Origin: Mycobacterium sp. MFM001 | GTDB taxonomy: Bacteria; Actinomycetota; Actinomycetes; Mycobacteriales; Mycobacteriaceae | NCBI RefSeq assembly: GCF_003402475.1 | Contig: NZ_BFAB01000007.1 | Location: forward strand, 281,054 to 345,053 | Reading direction: 5' to 3' | DNA length: 64,000 bases | Shown: piece by piece, positions 9,237-19,332 of the stretch | How the letters are laid out: each line of letters begins with the position of its first letter | How positions within the stretch are numbered: position 1 is the stretch's first letter | Translations under genes and position numbers: made by a program | The notes under the pieces: model-generated | Database searches by the model: none | What the model was told of the DNA's origin: nothing | Seen by the model: only the letters and a program-made list of their open reading frames with translations

Positions 9237-10439
9237 GTGACAAGCCCTGCTGACGGCCGCGCCGAACGTGAAGCTAGCCGCACGCTCGACGAACGCCTGC
9301 GCGTCCTGGTGCTGGGCAGCACCGGCTCGATCGGGACCCAGGCGCTGGACGTCATCGCCGCCAACCCGGATCGCTTCGAGCTGGTCGGGCTGGCCGCCGG
9401 CGGGGCCAACCCGGACCTGCTCGCCCGGCAGCGCGCCGAGACCGGGGTGACCAACGTCGCCGTCGCCGACGAGCACGCGCCTCTGAGTGACGTCACCTAT
9501 CGCGGACCCGACGCCGTCACCCGACTGGTCGAGAACACCGAGGCCGACGTCGTACTCAATGCCCTGGTCGGGGCGCTGGGTCTGCGGCCGACGCTGGCTG
9601 CGCTGGCAACCGGCGCCCGGCTGGCGCTGGCCAACAAGGAGTCGCTGGTCGCCGGCGGGCCGCTGGTGCTGCAAGCGGCCAAGCCCGGCCAGATCGTGCC
9701 CGTCGACTCCGAGCACTCCGCGATGGCGCAATGCCTGCGCAGCGGCAGCCCGCACGAGGTCGCCAAGATCGTGCTCACCGCCTCCGGCGGCCCGTTCCGC
9801 GGCTGGTCGGCCGCCCAGCTCGAACACGTCACCCCCGAGCAGGCCGGCGCCCACCCGACCTGGTCGATGGGCCCGATGAACACGCTGAACTCGGCGTCGC
9901 TGGTCAACAAGGGCCTCGAGCTCATCGAGACCCACCTGCTGTTCGGCGTCCCGTACGAGCGCATCGACGTCGTCGTGCACCCGCAGTCGATCGTGCACTC
10001 GATGGTCACCTTCACCGACGGCTCGACAATCGCGCAGGCCAGCCCGCCGGACATGAAGCTGCCGATCGCGCTGGCGCTGGGCTGGCCGGACCGGGTGCCC
10101 GGCGCCGCGGCCGCCTGCGACTTCACCACCGCGTCGAGCTGGGAGTTCGAGCCGCTGGACGCCGCGGTGTTTCCGGCCGTCGACCTCGCCCGGCAGGCCG
10201 GCCGGACCGGCGGCTGCATGACCGCGGTCTACAACGCCGCCAACGAAGAAGCAGCCGCGGCGTTCCTGGCCGGGCGGATCCGGTTCCCGGCGATCGTGCG
10301 CACAATCGCCGACGTGCTGAGCGCCGCCGACCAGTGGGCCGTTTCACCCGCTACCGTGGAAGACGTACTCGACGCGCAGCGCTGGGCCCGCGACGCGGCC
10401 AGGCGCGCGGTCACACAGGAGGTCATACCCACTCGATGA
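9237..10439 (+). CDS. dxr: 1-deoxy-D-xylulose 5-phosphate reductoisomerase
   Basis: A 400-residue NADPH enzyme converting DXP to 2-C-methyl-D-erythritol 4-phosphate in the non-mevalonate isoprenoid pathway. The NADPH-binding [14 protein letters not shown] motif lies near residues 26-39, the metal and substrate residues in VDSEHSAM and ASGGPFR, and the flexible loop [18 protein letters not shown] further on. The GTG at 9237 fits the M. tuberculosis start; upstream in-frame codons overlap the divergent lipoprotein promoter. dxr, rip1 and ispG are consecutive; the dxr stop overlaps the rip1 start. Confidence 0.95.
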   Translation: MTSPADGRAEREASRTLDERLRVLVLGSTGSIGTQALDVIAANPDRFELVGLAAGGANPDLLARQRAETGVTNVAVADEHAPLSDVTYRGPDAVTRLVENTEADVVLNALVGALGLRPTLAALATGARLALANKESLVAGGPLVLQAAKPGQIVPVDSEHSAMAQCLRSGSPHEVAKIVLTASGGPFRGWSAAQLEHVTPEQAGAHPTWSMGPMNTLNSASLVNKGLELIETHLLFGVPYERIDVVVHPQSIVHSMVTFTDGSTIAQASPPDMKLPIALALGWPDRVPGAAAACDFTTASSWEFEPLDAAVFPAVDLARQAGRTGGCMTAVYNAANEEAAAAFLAGRIRFPAIVRTIADVLSAADQWAVSPATVEDVLDAQRWARDAARRAVTQEVIPTR

Positions 10440-11644
10440 TGTTCGTCGTCGGCATCGTTTTGTTCGCGCTCGCGATCCTGATCTCGGTGGCGCTGCACGA
10501 ATGCGGCCACATGTGGGTCGCGCGCGCCACGGGGATGAAAGTGCGCCGCTATTTCGTCGGCTTCGGCCCGACGCTGTGGTCGACCCGGCGCGGCGAAACC
10601 GAATACGGCTTGAAGGCTGTGCCCGCCGGCGGGTTCTGCGACATCGCCGGGATGACGGCGATCGAGGAGCTGCGGCCCGACGAACGCGACCGCGCGATGT
10701 ACAAGCAGAAGACCTGGAAGCGCACCGCGGTGCTGCTGGCCGGGCCGGGGATGAACTTCTTGATCGGCCTGGTGCTGATCTACGGCATCGCCGTCGTCTG
10801 GGGGCTGCCGAACCTACACCCCGAGACCCGCGCCGTCGTCGGCGGAACCGCTTGTGTCGCACCGGAAGTCAGCAAGGGTGAACTCGGCCAGTGCACCGGC
10901 CCAGGCCCGGCGGCCATCGCCGGCATCAAGCCCGGCGACGTGATCGTCAAGGTCGCCGACAAGGACGTGCATTCGTTCGCCGACGTGCAGGCCGCCGTGC
11001 AGCCGCGAAGCGGGCCCACGCCGGTGGTGGTGGAACGCGACGGCCACCGGCTCGACTTCACCGTGAACGTCACGCAGACAAAGCGGTTCACGTCCCAGCA
11101 CGCCGAGGCCGCATCGACCGTCGGCGCCATCGGAATCAGCAGCAGTGCGCTGTCCGGGCCCACGAAGTACAACGTGCTGACAGCGGTGCCCGCCACGTTC
11201 ACGTTCACCGGCGACTTGTCCGTGGAGCTGGGCAAGTCGCTGGCCAAGATCCCCACCAAAGTCGGCGCGCTGGTGCACTCGATCAGCGGCGGAGAACGTG
11301 ATCCCGAGACCCCGATCAGCGTCGTCGGCGCCAGCATCATCGGCGGCGACACCGTCGATCACGGCTTGTGGGTGGCGTTCTGGTTCTTCTTGGCCCAGCT
11401 GAACTTCGTGCTGGGCGCCATCAACCTGCTGCCGCTGCTGCCGTTCGACGGCGGACACATCGCGATCGCCGTGTACGAGAAGATCCGCAACATGATCCGG
11501 TCGGCGCGCGGCATGGTCGCCGCGGCGCCGGTCAACTACCTCAAGCTGATGCCCGCCACCTACGTCATCCTGGTCGTGGTGGTCGGCTACATGCTGCTGA
11601 CCGTTACCGCCGACCTGGTCAACCCGATCAGGTTGTTCCAGTAG
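10436..11644 (+). CDS. rip1: Site-2 (S2P/RseP-type) intramembrane zinc metalloprotease Rip1
   Basis: A 402-residue membrane protease. The zinc motif HExxH is H21-E22-C-G-H25 in the first transmembrane helix, a PDZ domain lies in the middle ([20 protein letters not shown] region), and the third ligand motif PFDGGH lies near residue 340 in the last helices. In M. tuberculosis Rip1 releases anti-sigma factors and controls cell-envelope lipid composition. The start overlaps the dxr stop (ATGA). Length matches the tuberculosis protein (404). Confidence 0.94.
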   Translation: MMFVVGIVLFALAILISVALHECGHMWVARATGMKVRRYFVGFGPTLWSTRRGETEYGLKAVPAGGFCDIAGMTAIEELRPDERDRAMYKQKTWKRTAVLLAGPGMNFLIGLVLIYGIAVVWGLPNLHPETRAVVGGTACVAPEVSKGELGQCTGPGPAAIAGIKPGDVIVKVADKDVHSFADVQAAVQPRSGPTPVVVERDGHRLDFTVNVTQTKRFTSQHAEAASTVGAIGISSSALSGPTKYNVLTAVPATFTFTGDLSVELGKSLAKIPTKVGALVHSISGGERDPETPISVVGASIIGGDTVDHGLWVAFWFFLAQLNFVLGAINLLPLLPFDGGHIAIAVYEKIRNMIRSARGMVAAAPVNYLKLMPATYVILVVVVGYMLLTVTADLVNPIRLFQ

Positions 11645-11655
11645 GAGATTCACTG

Positions 11656-12801
11656 ATGTCTGTCGGATTGGGCATGCCGGAACCACCGGCGCCCACGTTG
11701 GCGCCGCGGCGCAAGACCCGCCAGCTGATGGTCGGCGACGTCGGCATCGGCAGCGATTATCCGATTGCGGTGCAGTCGATGACCACCACCAAAACCCACG
11801 ACGTCAACGCCACGCTGCAGCAGATCGCCGAGCTGACCGCCGCCGGCTGCGACATCGTGCGGGTGGCCTGCCCGCGCCAGGAGGACGCCGACGCGCTCGC
11901 CGAAATCGCCCGGCACAGCCAGATTCCGGTGATCGCCGACATCCATTTCCAGCCCAAGTACATCTTCGCCGCGATCGACGCGGGGTGTGCGGCCGTGCGG
12001 GTAAACCCCGGCAACATCAAGGAATTCGACGGCCGGGTCGGCGAGGTCGCCAAAGCTGCTGCGGCGGCAGGCATTCCGATCCGCATCGGCGTCAACGCCG
12101 GCTCGCTGGACAAGCGGTTCATGGCCAAGTACGGCAAGGCCACCCCGGAGGCGCTGGTGGAGTCCGCGCTGTGGGAGGCGTCGCTGTTCGAGGAGCACGG
12201 CTTTTCCGACATCAAGATCAGCGTCAAGCACAACGACCCGGTGATCATGGTCGCCGCCTACGAGCAGCTGGCCGCGCAGTGCGACTACCCGCTGCACCTG
12301 GGCGTCACCGAGGCCGGCCCGGCGTTCCAGGGCACCATCAAGTCGGCAGTCGCGTTCGGTGCGCTGCTGAGCCGGGGGATCGGCGACACCATCCGGGTGT
12401 CGCTGTCGGCGCCGCCGGTCGAAGAGGTCAAGGTCGGCAACCAGATCCTCGAATCGCTCAACCTGCGGCCCCGCTCGCTGGAAATCGTGTCCTGCCCGTC
12501 GTGTGGCCGTGCCCAGGTCGACGTGTACACGCTGGCCAACGAGGTCAGCGCCGGTCTGGACGGCCTGGAGGTTCCGCTGCGGGTGGCGGTGATGGGCTGC
12601 GTGGTCAACGGGCCGGGGGAGGCCCGCGAAGCGGACCTCGGGGTGGCGTCGGGCAACGGCAAGGGCCAGATCTTCGTGCGCGGCGAGGTGATCAAGACGG
12701 TGCCCGAAGCACAGATCGTCGAGACGCTGATCGAAGAGGCCATGCGGCTCGCCGGAGAGCAAGGTACTGCAAGCGGTTCGCCCGTTGTGACCGTAAGCTG
12801 A
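11656..12801 (+). CDS. ispG: 4-hydroxy-3-methylbut-2-en-1-yl diphosphate synthase (GcpE)
   Basis: A 381-residue TIM-barrel plus 4Fe-4S enzyme of the isoprenoid (MEP) pathway. Cluster ligands are C280 and C283 (CPSCGR) and C315 ([10 protein letters not shown]). The N-terminal [15 protein letters not shown] and IRVSLSAPP segments are family-typical. It starts 12 nt after rip1 with GTAGGAG upstream. With dxr it supplies two steps of the same pathway from one operon. Confidence 0.96.
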   Translation: MSVGLGMPEPPAPTLAPRRKTRQLMVGDVGIGSDYPIAVQSMTTTKTHDVNATLQQIAELTAAGCDIVRVACPRQEDADALAEIARHSQIPVIADIHFQPKYIFAAIDAGCAAVRVNPGNIKEFDGRVGEVAKAAAAAGIPIRIGVNAGSLDKRFMAKYGKATPEALVESALWEASLFEEHGFSDIKISVKHNDPVIMVAAYEQLAAQCDYPLHLGVTEAGPAFQGTIKSAVAFGALLSRGIGDTIRVSLSAPPVEEVKVGNQILESLNLRPRSLEIVSCPSCGRAQVDVYTLANEVSAGLDGLEVPLRVAVMGCVVNGPGEAREADLGVASGNGKGQIFVRGEVIKTVPEAQIVETLIEEAMRLAGEQGTASGSPVVTVS

Positions 12802-12831
12802 GGGGCGCCCGCTTTCGCAGAAAGAACCACC

Positions 12832-13686
12832 ATGTCGGCTCCCCCCATCCATCGCTTGGTCGATGAGCGACGGGTGTCGGTGGTGCGGGACGTCGCGGCG
12901 GTGTGCCGCGTTCTCGACCATGACCCCGTCGGGTCGTGCATGGTGGCCGCACGGGTCGCCGATCACGGGATCGAGCCGTCGGCTATCGGCGGCGAACTGT
13001 GGACCCGGCGCGGCGTCGACGAATCCCTTTGCTACGCAGGGCCAAACCTGATTCCGCTGCGCGGCGGGCCGGACGACTTGAATGCCTTCGCGGACGAGGC
13101 GATGAGCGGATCGCGGCGATGCTCGTCGCTGGTGGGCCGCGCCGAACTGGTGATGCCGATGTGGCGGCGACTGGAGTCAGCCTGGGGGCCGGCACGCGAC
13201 GTGCGTGAGCATCAGCCGTTGATGGCACTGGGCCGCATGCCTAGTTACGCGATCGACCCTGAGGTGCGCCAGGTGAAGCTCACCGAAATCGACGCCTACC
13301 TGGTGGCCGCGGTCGACATGTTCATCGGCGAGGTGGGGGTGGACCCGCGGCTGGGCGACGGCGGTCGCGGCTACCGCCGCCGGGTGGCCAACCTGATCAC
13401 CCAGGGCCGGGCGTGGGCTCGTTTCGAGCACGGTCAGGTTGTGTTCAAGGCCGAAGTCGGGTCACAGTCTCCGGCGGTCGGCCAGATCCAGGGCGTCTGG
13501 GTGCATCCCGATCGCCGAGGCCAGGGTCTGGGAACCGCAGGCACCGCGACGCTGGCGGCCGTGATCGTCGGCACGGGACGGATCGCCAGCCTGTACGTCA
13601 ACAGCTTCAACACCGTGGCCCGCGCCGCGTACTCGCGCGTCGGGTTCACCGAGGTCGGCAGCTTCGCGACGGTGCTCCTCGACTGA
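12832..13686 (+). CDS. GNAT-family N-acetyltransferase (Rv2867c-like)
   Basis: A 284-residue cytosolic protein. The C-terminal half carries the GNAT fold, including the acetyl-CoA loop WVHPDRRGQGLGTAG (motif A, near residues 222-236) and the closing LYVNSFNTVARAAYSRVGF. The N-terminal half (DUF4081-like, with LIPLRGG) is typical of this mycobacterial family. Substrate is unknown. It lies 30 nt after ispG and is probably the last gene of the dxr-rip1-ispG transcript, since a strong hairpin follows. Confidence 0.85.
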   Translation: MSAPPIHRLVDERRVSVVRDVAAVCRVLDHDPVGSCMVAARVADHGIEPSAIGGELWTRRGVDESLCYAGPNLIPLRGGPDDLNAFADEAMSGSRRCSSLVGRAELVMPMWRRLESAWGPARDVREHQPLMALGRMPSYAIDPEVRQVKLTEIDAYLVAAVDMFIGEVGVDPRLGDGGRGYRRRVANLITQGRAWARFEHGQVVFKAEVGSQSPAVGQIQGVWVHPDRRGQGLGTAGTATLAAVIVGTGRIASLYVNSFNTVARAAYSRVGFTEVGSFATVLLD

Positions 13687-13698
13687 GTCGGTTGCCCT

Positions 13699-13724
13699 CG
13701 AGCGTCACGCCAGCGTGACGCTCG
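13699..13724 (+). terminator. Rho-independent-type hairpin after the GNAT gene
   Basis: A perfect 11-bp stem (CGAGCGTCACG / CGTGACGCTCG) with a 4-nt loop starts 12 nt past the GNAT stop codon. A related segment, CACGCTGGCGTG, follows at about 13735-13746 and is the exact complement of CACGCCAGCGTG inside the first hairpin, so alternative pairings exist. There is no U-run, as is usual in mycobacteria. Confidence 0.65.
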
Positions 13725-13823
13725 GGTGCGCCGGCCACGCTGGCGTGACGCGCGTTGCCCTCGCTGTCTGGTCTCGGTGCGCCTCCGACAGATCAGCGTT
13801 AGCAATTCGTAACATCAGCCCCA

Positions 13824-15635
13824 ATGGCAACAAAGACAACATTGGCATCGCAAGCCGCATGCCTGGTGCTTCTCGCAGCCGTCGCCTTACCCGCCTGCAC
13901 GCCGCGGCCGGATGGCCCCGCCCCGGCGGCGAAGCTGTTCTTCGCCGCGCTGTCCACCGGCGACACCGCAGCGGCCGCCGACCTCAGCGACGACCCGAGC
14001 GACGCCCGCGAAGCGCTCAACGCGGCATGGGCCGGTCTGCAGGCCACCCACGTGGACACCGAAATCCTCGGCTCGAAGTACACCGAGGACACCGGCACGG
14101 TGGCCTACCGCTACACCTGGCATCTGCCCAAGGACCGGACCTGGACCTACGAGGGTCAGCTGAAGATGGCTCGCGACGAGGGTCGCTGGCTGGTCCGCTG
14201 GAGCACCACCGACCTGCACCCGCGGCTCGGCGAGCACCAGACGTTCGCACTGCGCGCCGACCCGCCGCGGCGGGCCTCGGTCAACGAAGTCGGCGGCACC
14301 GACGTGCTGGTGCCCGGCTACCTCTACCACTACACACTGGACGCCACCCGGGCCGGAGCGAACCTGATCTCGACGGCCCGCGCCGTCGTCGACGCGCTGC
14401 ACCCCTTCGACGAGGCGCTGAACGACCCGCAGCAACTGGCCGAGCAGGCCAGCTCGTCGGCCAAGCCGCTGGATCTGATCACGCTGCGCGTCGACGACAA
14501 CAACAACGTCGCACCCGCGATCGGTCAGCTGCCCGGCGTGGTGATCACCCCGCAGGCCGAGCTGCTGCCCACCGACGACCATTTCGCCCCCGCCCTGCTC
14601 AACGAGGTGAAAAAGGCCGTGGTCGACCAGCTCGACGGCGAGGCCGGCTGGCGGGTGGTCAGCGTCAACCAGAACGGCGTCGACGTCGCGGTGCTGCATG
14701 AGGTCGAGCCGTCGCCAGCGCCGTCGGTCTCGATCAGCCTGGACCGCTCCGTGCAGGACGCTGCCCAGCACGCCGTCGACACTCAGCCCGGCAAGGCGAT
14801 GATCGTGGTGATCAGACCGTCGACCGGCGAGCTGTTGGCCGTCGCGCAAAACGGCGCCGCCGACGCCGACGGGCCGGTCGCCACCACCGGTCTCTACCCG
14901 CCGGGGTCGACGTTCAAGATGGTCACCGCGGGCGCGGCCATCGAGCGCGACATGGCCACCCCCAACACGCTGCTGGGTTGCCCCGGCGAGATCGACATCG
15001 GGCATCGCACCGTGCCCAACTACGGCGGATTCGACCTCGGGGTGGTGCCGATGTCGCGGGCGTTCGCCAGCTCCTGCAACACCACGTTCGCCGAACTGGC
15101 CAGCCGGATGCCGCCGCGCGGTTTGAGTCAGGCGGCCGCCCGGTACGGCCTCGGACTGGACTATCAGCTCGACGGCATCACCACGGTCACCGGTTCGGTG
15201 CCGCCGACGGTCGACCTGGCCGAGCGCACCGAAGACGGCTTCGGCCAAGGCAAGGTACTGGCCAGCCCGTTCGGCATGGCGCTGGTCGCGGCCACGGTGG
15301 CGGCCGGAAAAACCCCGGTACCACGGCTGATTGAAGGCCGGCCGACGACAGTCAACGGCGACACCACTCCGATCACCCCGAAGATGCTCGACGGCCTGCG
15401 GCCGATGATGCGGCTCGTCGTGACCAACGGCACCGCCACCGACATCGCCGACTGCGGTGCGGTGTTCGGGAAGACCGGGGAAGCCGAGTTTCCCGGCGGG
15501 TCGCATTCCTGGTTCGCCGGCTACCGCGGCGACATGGCGTTCGCGGCGCTGATCGTCGGGGGCGGCAGTTCGGAACACGCGGTCCGGATGACCAAGCGGA
15601 TGTTCCAGACGCTGCCAGGCGACTACCTGGCGTGA
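13824..15635 (+). CDS. Penicillin-binding lipoprotein (transpeptidase, Rv2864c-like)
   Basis: A 603-residue envelope protein. A signal peptide ends in a lipobox ALPAC (near residue 26), followed by an NTF2-like (MecA N-terminal) domain, a PBP dimer region and a class-B transpeptidase domain. Catalytic motifs are S362-TF-K365 (PPGSTFKM), S417-C-N419 and K550-T-G552 (FGKTGEAE). Such PBPs cross-link peptidoglycan and bind beta-lactams. It corresponds to M. tuberculosis Rv2864c, also 603 aa from memory. In M. tuberculosis a relFG-type module lies nearby; here the preceding interval holds only hairpins. Confidence 0.92.
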   Translation: MATKTTLASQAACLVLLAAVALPACTPRPDGPAPAAKLFFAALSTGDTAAAADLSDDPSDAREALNAAWAGLQATHVDTEILGSKYTEDTGTVAYRYTWHLPKDRTWTYEGQLKMARDEGRWLVRWSTTDLHPRLGEHQTFALRADPPRRASVNEVGGTDVLVPGYLYHYTLDATRAGANLISTARAVVDALHPFDEALNDPQQLAEQASSSAKPLDLITLRVDDNNNVAPAIGQLPGVVITPQAELLPTDDHFAPALLNEVKKAVVDQLDGEAGWRVVSVNQNGVDVAVLHEVEPSPAPSVSISLDRSVQDAAQHAVDTQPGKAMIVVIRPSTGELLAVAQNGAADADGPVATTGLYPPGSTFKMVTAGAAIERDMATPNTLLGCPGEIDIGHRTVPNYGGFDLGVVPMSRAFASSCNTTFAELASRMPPRGLSQAAARYGLGLDYQLDGITTVTGSVPPTVDLAERTEDGFGQGKVLASPFGMALVAATVAAGKTPVPRLIEGRPTTVNGDTTPITPKMLDGLRPMMRLVVTNGTATDIADCGAVFGKTGEAEFPGGSHSWFAGYRGDMAFAALIVGGGSSEHAVRMTKRMFQTLPGDYLA

Positions 15636-15675
15636 CGCTGGGCTTTCCCGCTGGTGGCGGTAGATTGGTACCGCT

Positions 15676-16251
15676 ATGACGCGCCCCGACGAGCTGACCG
15701 AACTGCGGGTATCGGATGCCGACCGCAACGGCACGCTGCGGCGCCTGCACAATGCCGTCGCGCTCGGTCTGATCGATATCGGCGAGTTCGAGGAACGCTC
15801 GTCGCAGGTGTCGTACGCCCGCACCCGCAGCGAGCTCGACAGCCTCGTCGGCGACCTGCCCGGCCCGGGCGCGATCGTCACCTCGGCGGCCGACCGGGTC
15901 GAGCTGCGCGGCTGGCTGGGATCGCTCAAGCGGCACGGCGAATGGATGGTGCCGACCAGGCTGGCACTGGTGCGCCGGGTGGGCTCATGCGAATTGGACC
16001 TCGTGCATGCCCGCTTCGCCGGGCCGGTCGTCGTGATAGAGCTCGACATGAAGTTCGGTGGCGTCGACATTCGCCTGCCCGACGGCGCCAGCGCCTCGAT
16101 CGACGACGTCGAGGTCTACGCCGGCAGCGCAAGTGACCGCCGCAAGAACCCGCCCGCCGAGGGGACGCCGCATGTGGTGTTGACCGGCCGGGTGGTGTGC
16201 GGCTCGGTGGTCATCCGCGGGCCGCGCCGGTCGCTGCTGCGCCGGCGCTAG
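15676..16251 (+). CDS. DUF1707 domain protein
   Basis: A 191-residue soluble protein. The first 55 residues are a DUF1707 domain (LRVSDADRNGTLRRLHNAVA, then GLIDIGEFEERSSQVSYART and SELDSLVGDLP), a small helical domain found at the N-terminus of many actinobacterial envelope-associated proteins. The remainder is beta-rich and resembles the C-terminal domain of LiaF/YvqF-type proteins (VVIELDMKFGGVDIRLPDGA). No membrane helix is seen. Function is unknown. It starts 40 nt after the PBP gene. Confidence 0.82.
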   Translation: MTRPDELTELRVSDADRNGTLRRLHNAVALGLIDIGEFEERSSQVSYARTRSELDSLVGDLPGPGAIVTSAADRVELRGWLGSLKRHGEWMVPTRLALVRRVGSCELDLVHARFAGPVVVIELDMKFGGVDIRLPDGASASIDDVEVYAGSASDRRKNPPAEGTPHVVLTGRVVCGSVVIRGPRRSLLRRR

Positions 16252-16260
16252 CGATCGGCG

Positions 16261-16698
16261 CTAGCGCCTGAAAAGCCCGACCCCGACGCGCGCCAGCCGG
16301 CCCCATCCGCGTGGCCGGCCGAGCAGCTTGAGCATCAGCGGGCCGGCATTGAAGTACGAAACCCGCTGCGCAATCAGACTGTCGGTGAACGTGAACCGAT
16401 CGACGGCGTCCCACGCGATCGGTTTGCCTCCATACGTTCCGCTCAAGGTGAATTCGATGAACACCTCCTGGCCGCTATGGCCGACGGCGTGCACGTCGGC
16501 GTGCAGGTCGGGAACCAGGACGAACAGCCGGTGAAACGCCGACCGGCACGCCTGCTTGCCCCGCAGGGTGCCCATCATGGGCTGGATCAGCACGATGTCG
16601 TCGCTCCATAACGCTTCGTGCTTGGCGAGGTTCGGCGTGCGCCAGGTGTCGGCGAACCGCTCGGCGAACTCGGCAGCGAACTCGGCGTCGACGTGCAT
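16261..16698 (-). CDS. SnoaL-like / NTF2-fold protein
   Basis: A 145-residue protein with the cone-shaped NTF2-like pattern: an N-terminal helix ([13 protein letters not shown]), W-x-D-D in [12 protein letters not shown], and strands [14 protein letters not shown] and [17 protein letters not shown]. Members include polyketide cyclases, ketosteroid isomerases and many unknowns; the substrate cannot be inferred. The ATG at 16698 is preferred to a TTG at 16707. It is divergent from the methionine aminopeptidase gene with only 40 nt between them, so both promoters overlap. Confidence 0.75.
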   Translation of the reverse strand: MHVDAEFAAEFAERFADTWRTPNLAKHEALWSDDIVLIQPMMGTLRGKQACRSAFHRLFVLVPDLHADVHAVGHSGQEVFIEFTLSGTYGGKPIAWDAVDRFTFTDSLIAQRVSYFNAGPLMLKLLGRPRGWGRLARVGVGLFRR

Positions 16699-16738
16699 GC
16701 TCGTCAATGTATCGGCGGGGTCCGACTACGCTGGCGAC

Positions 16739-17596
16739 ATGCCTGTTCGCACCGCGCTTTCCCCGGGCGTGCTGTCCCCGACGCGCCCGGTGCCCAAGTC
16801 GATCCCGCGCCCGGAGTACGTCGGCAAGTCCACCGCACGCGAGGGCAGCGAGCCCTGGGTGCAAACGCCAGAGGTGATCGAGAAGATGCGCGTCGCGGGT
16901 CGCATTGCCGCTGGCGCGCTGGCCGAAGCGGGTAAGGCCGTCGCACCCGGGGTCACCACCGACGAGCTGGACCGCATCGCCCACGACTACATGGTCGACC
17001 ACGGCGCCTACCCGTCGACGCTGGGTTACAAGGGCTATCCGAAGTCGTGCTGCACCTCGCTGAACGAGGTGATCTGCCACGGCATCCCCGATTCGACGGT
17101 CATTGAGGACGGTGACATCGTCAACATCGACGTCACTGCCTACATCGACGGCGTGCACGGCGACACCAACGCGACGTTCCTGGCCGGCGACGTGACCGAA
17201 GAGCACCGGCTGCTCGTCGAGCGCACCCACGAGGCGACAATGCGTGCGATCAAGGCCGTCAAGCCGGGCCGGTCGTTGTCGGTGGTCGGGCGCGTCATCG
17301 AGTCGTACGCAAACCGGTTCGGCTACAACGTAGTTCGCGATTTCACCGGCCACGGCATCGGCACCACGTTCCACAACGGGCTGGTGGTGCTGCACTACGA
17401 CCAGCCATCGGTCACCACGATCCTGGAGCCGGGAATGACGTTCACCATCGAGCCGATGATCAATCTCGGCGCGCTGGACTACGAAATATGGGACGACGGC
17501 TGGACGGTGGTCACCAGGGACCGCAAGTGGACCGCGCAATTCGAGCACACGCTGCTGGTCACCGAGACCGGCGCCGAAATCCTGACGCTGCCGTGA
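16739..17596 (+). CDS. map: Type I methionine aminopeptidase (MapB-type)
   Basis: A 285-residue dinuclear metallopeptidase that removes the initiator methionine. Metal ligands can be followed in [12 protein letters not shown] (Asp), HGDTNATF (Asp), GHGIGTTFH (His), TIEPMI (Glu) and QFEHTLLV (Glu). The N-terminal extension with [15 protein letters not shown] is an SH3-binding-like motif characteristic of the longer mycobacterial MapB (285 aa), as opposed to the short MapA. The ATG at 16739 gives exactly that length. Confidence 0.95.
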   Translation: MPVRTALSPGVLSPTRPVPKSIPRPEYVGKSTAREGSEPWVQTPEVIEKMRVAGRIAAGALAEAGKAVAPGVTTDELDRIAHDYMVDHGAYPSTLGYKGYPKSCCTSLNEVICHGIPDSTVIEDGDIVNIDVTAYIDGVHGDTNATFLAGDVTEEHRLLVERTHEATMRAIKAVKPGRSLSVVGRVIESYANRFGYNVVRDFTGHGIGTTFHNGLVVLHYDQPSVTTILEPGMTFTIEPMINLGALDYEIWDDGWTVVTRDRKWTAQFEHTLLVTETGAEILTLP

Positions 17597-17612
17597 CGCG
17601 CGTGCCGCGACT

Positions 17613-17659
17613 GTGCGGTTTGATACGCCCTCCGCGGCGTGTCGCGTATGAAACCGCAC
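17613..17659. repeat. Long stem-loop between map and cobQ
   Basis: A 16-nt arm at 17613-17628 (GTGCGGTTTGATACGC) pairs with 17644-17659 (GCGTATGAAACCGCAC) with one mismatch, around a GC-rich 15-nt loop. It starts 16 nt after the map stop and ends 16 nt before the cobQ start. It may be a terminator for map or part of a repeated palindrome family; nothing in it resembles a cobalamin riboswitch. Confidence 0.6.
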
Positions 17660-17675
17660 ACTCGCCGCAACCACA

Positions 17676-19175
17676 GTGAGTGGTGCTCTGCTGGTGGCGG
17701 GCACCAGCTCCGACGCCGGCAAATCCATGGTGGTCGCGGGACTGTGCCGACTGCTGGCCCGCAAGGGCATCCGGGTCGCCCCGTTCAAGGCGCAGAACAT
17801 GTCGAACAACTCGGCGGTCACCGTCGAAGGCGGCGAAATCGGCCGGGCGCAGGCCATGCAGGCCAGGGCCGCGGGCTTACAGCCGAGCGTCAGGTTCAAC
17901 CCGATCCTGCTCAAGCCCGGCAGCGATCGCACGTCGCAGCTGGTGATCCGCGGCCGGGTCGCCGACTCGGTCACCGCAGCCGACTACTGGTCGCACCGCG
18001 AACACCTGGCGACCGTCGTGACAGACGAATTATCAAGTCTACGAGCAGAATTCGACGCGGTAATCTGCGAGGGCGCCGGCTCGCCGGCCGAGATCAACCT
18101 GCGGGCAACCGATGTGGCCAACATGGGATTGGCCCGGGCCGCGAACCTGCCGGTGATCCTGGTCGGCGACATCGACCGCGGCGGCCTGCTGGCCCACCTG
18201 TTCGGCACCGTCGCGATACTCGACCCGCAAGACCAGGCGCTGATCGCCGGGTTCGTCGTCAACAAATTCCGCGGCGACCCCGCACTGCTGGAACCCGGCC
18301 TGCGCCAACTGGCCGAGCTCACTGGCCGCCCCACCTACGGAGTGCTGCCGCACGCCGACGAGCTCTGGCTGGACGCCGAGGATTCCGTCTCCGTACTGGC
18401 CCACCGGGTCCTGGGCACCCCGCAGCCTCCGCGCGGCCGGCAGTGGTTGCGTGTCGCTGCGGTCAGGCTGCCGCGAATCTCCAACTCCACCGACGTCGAG
18501 GCACTGGCCTGCGAGCCCGGGGTGCTGGTGCGATGGGTCACCGAGCCTGCCGACCTCGCCGACGCCGACGTGATCGTGCTGCCGGGCAGCAAGGCCACCG
18601 TCGCCGACCTCCAGTGGGTGCGTGAGCAAGGGCTGGCCGACGGCCTGGTGGCGCACGCTGCGTCGGGCCGGCCGCTGCTGGGCATCTGCGGCGGCTTCCA
18701 GATGCTGTGCTGTTCGATCGACGACCCGGTGGAGACGCGATCCGGTCGCGTCGAGGGTTTGGGCCTTCTGGACGTCGATGTCGCGTTCGACACCGACAAG
18801 GTGCTGCGGCGGTGGCAGAACCCGTTGACCGGCTACGAGATCCACCACGGGCGGGTGACCCGCTGTGCCGAGGCCGCTTGGTTCGACGCGGACGCATCGC
18901 CGCAGGGGTATCGCCGCGAGCATGTGTTCGGCACCCATTGGCACGGGCTGTTCGACAACGACCATTTCCGCCGCCAGTGGCTGAGAGTCGCGGCCGCCGC
19001 GGCCGGCCGGAGCGGTTTCGTTGTGGCTGACGATGTCAATGTGGCGGCCCGCCGCGATGCCCAATTGGACGTAATGGCCGATTTATTGGACGCTCACGCC
19101 GACATGGATGCCATTATCGGACTGCTCGACGACGGACCGCCGCCGCGCCCGACCCTCGTCGCCGACTTGACGTAG
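17676..19175 (+). CDS. cobQ: Cobyric acid synthase
   Basis: A 499-residue ATP-dependent amidase that amidates cobyrinic acid a,c-diamide to cobyric acid in adenosylcobalamin synthesis. The N-terminal dethiobiotin-synthase-like P-loop domain begins [13 protein letters not shown], and [14 protein letters not shown] is diagnostic. The C-terminal glutamine amidotransferase domain has the nucleophile in [11 protein letters not shown] (near residue 345) and the H of FGTHWHGLF. It starts with GTG at 17676. In M. tuberculosis cobQ1 lies elsewhere (Rv0255c, from memory), so this position between map and the amidotransferase gene is a local rearrangement. Confidence 0.94.
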   Translation: MSGALLVAGTSSDAGKSMVVAGLCRLLARKGIRVAPFKAQNMSNNSAVTVEGGEIGRAQAMQARAAGLQPSVRFNPILLKPGSDRTSQLVIRGRVADSVTAADYWSHREHLATVVTDELSSLRAEFDAVICEGAGSPAEINLRATDVANMGLARAANLPVILVGDIDRGGLLAHLFGTVAILDPQDQALIAGFVVNKFRGDPALLEPGLRQLAELTGRPTYGVLPHADELWLDAEDSVSVLAHRVLGTPQPPRGRQWLRVAAVRLPRISNSTDVEALACEPGVLVRWVTEPADLADADVIVLPGSKATVADLQWVREQGLADGLVAHAASGRPLLGICGGFQMLCCSIDDPVETRSGRVEGLGLLDVDVAFDTDKVLRRWQNPLTGYEIHHGRVTRCAEAAWFDADASPQGYRREHVFGTHWHGLFDNDHFRRQWLRVAAAAAGRSGFVVADDVNVAARRDAQLDVMADLLDAHADMDAIIGLLDDGPPPRPTLVADLT

Positions 19176-19206
19176 TCGCGTCAAACCCTCACTGCACCAA
19201 GGGTTT
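19167..19206 (+). terminator. Nested hairpins after cobQ
   Basis: TTGACG/CGTCAA (19167-19172 with 19179-19184) spans the cobQ stop codon, and AAACCCT/AGGGTTT (19183-19189 with 19200-19206) follows. The two stems share two bases and cannot form fully together. They are a likely transcription end for cobQ. Confidence 0.5.
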
Positions 19207-19332
19207 ACGCCCGTCTCAGCAGCCACATGCGTCGCTTCGCACGCGGCGCCCGAGAAATCTGCGCCTGATAGTGGCCTGAGAGTCCGTGCAGAAACGCCCC
19301 GCGCACCGGCCAATTGGCGCTACCTTGCACAG

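Noticed and set aside
13887..16070. A 727-codon minus-strand frame over the penicillin-binding lipoprotein and DUF1707 genes
   Set aside because: It is antisense to two well-supported genes and the translation is rich in His, Arg, Gly and Gln without domains.
17597..17675. Cobalamin riboswitch before cobQ
   Set aside because: The 79-nt spacer is a simple near-perfect hairpin and lacks the B12-box and multi-stem layout of that riboswitch.
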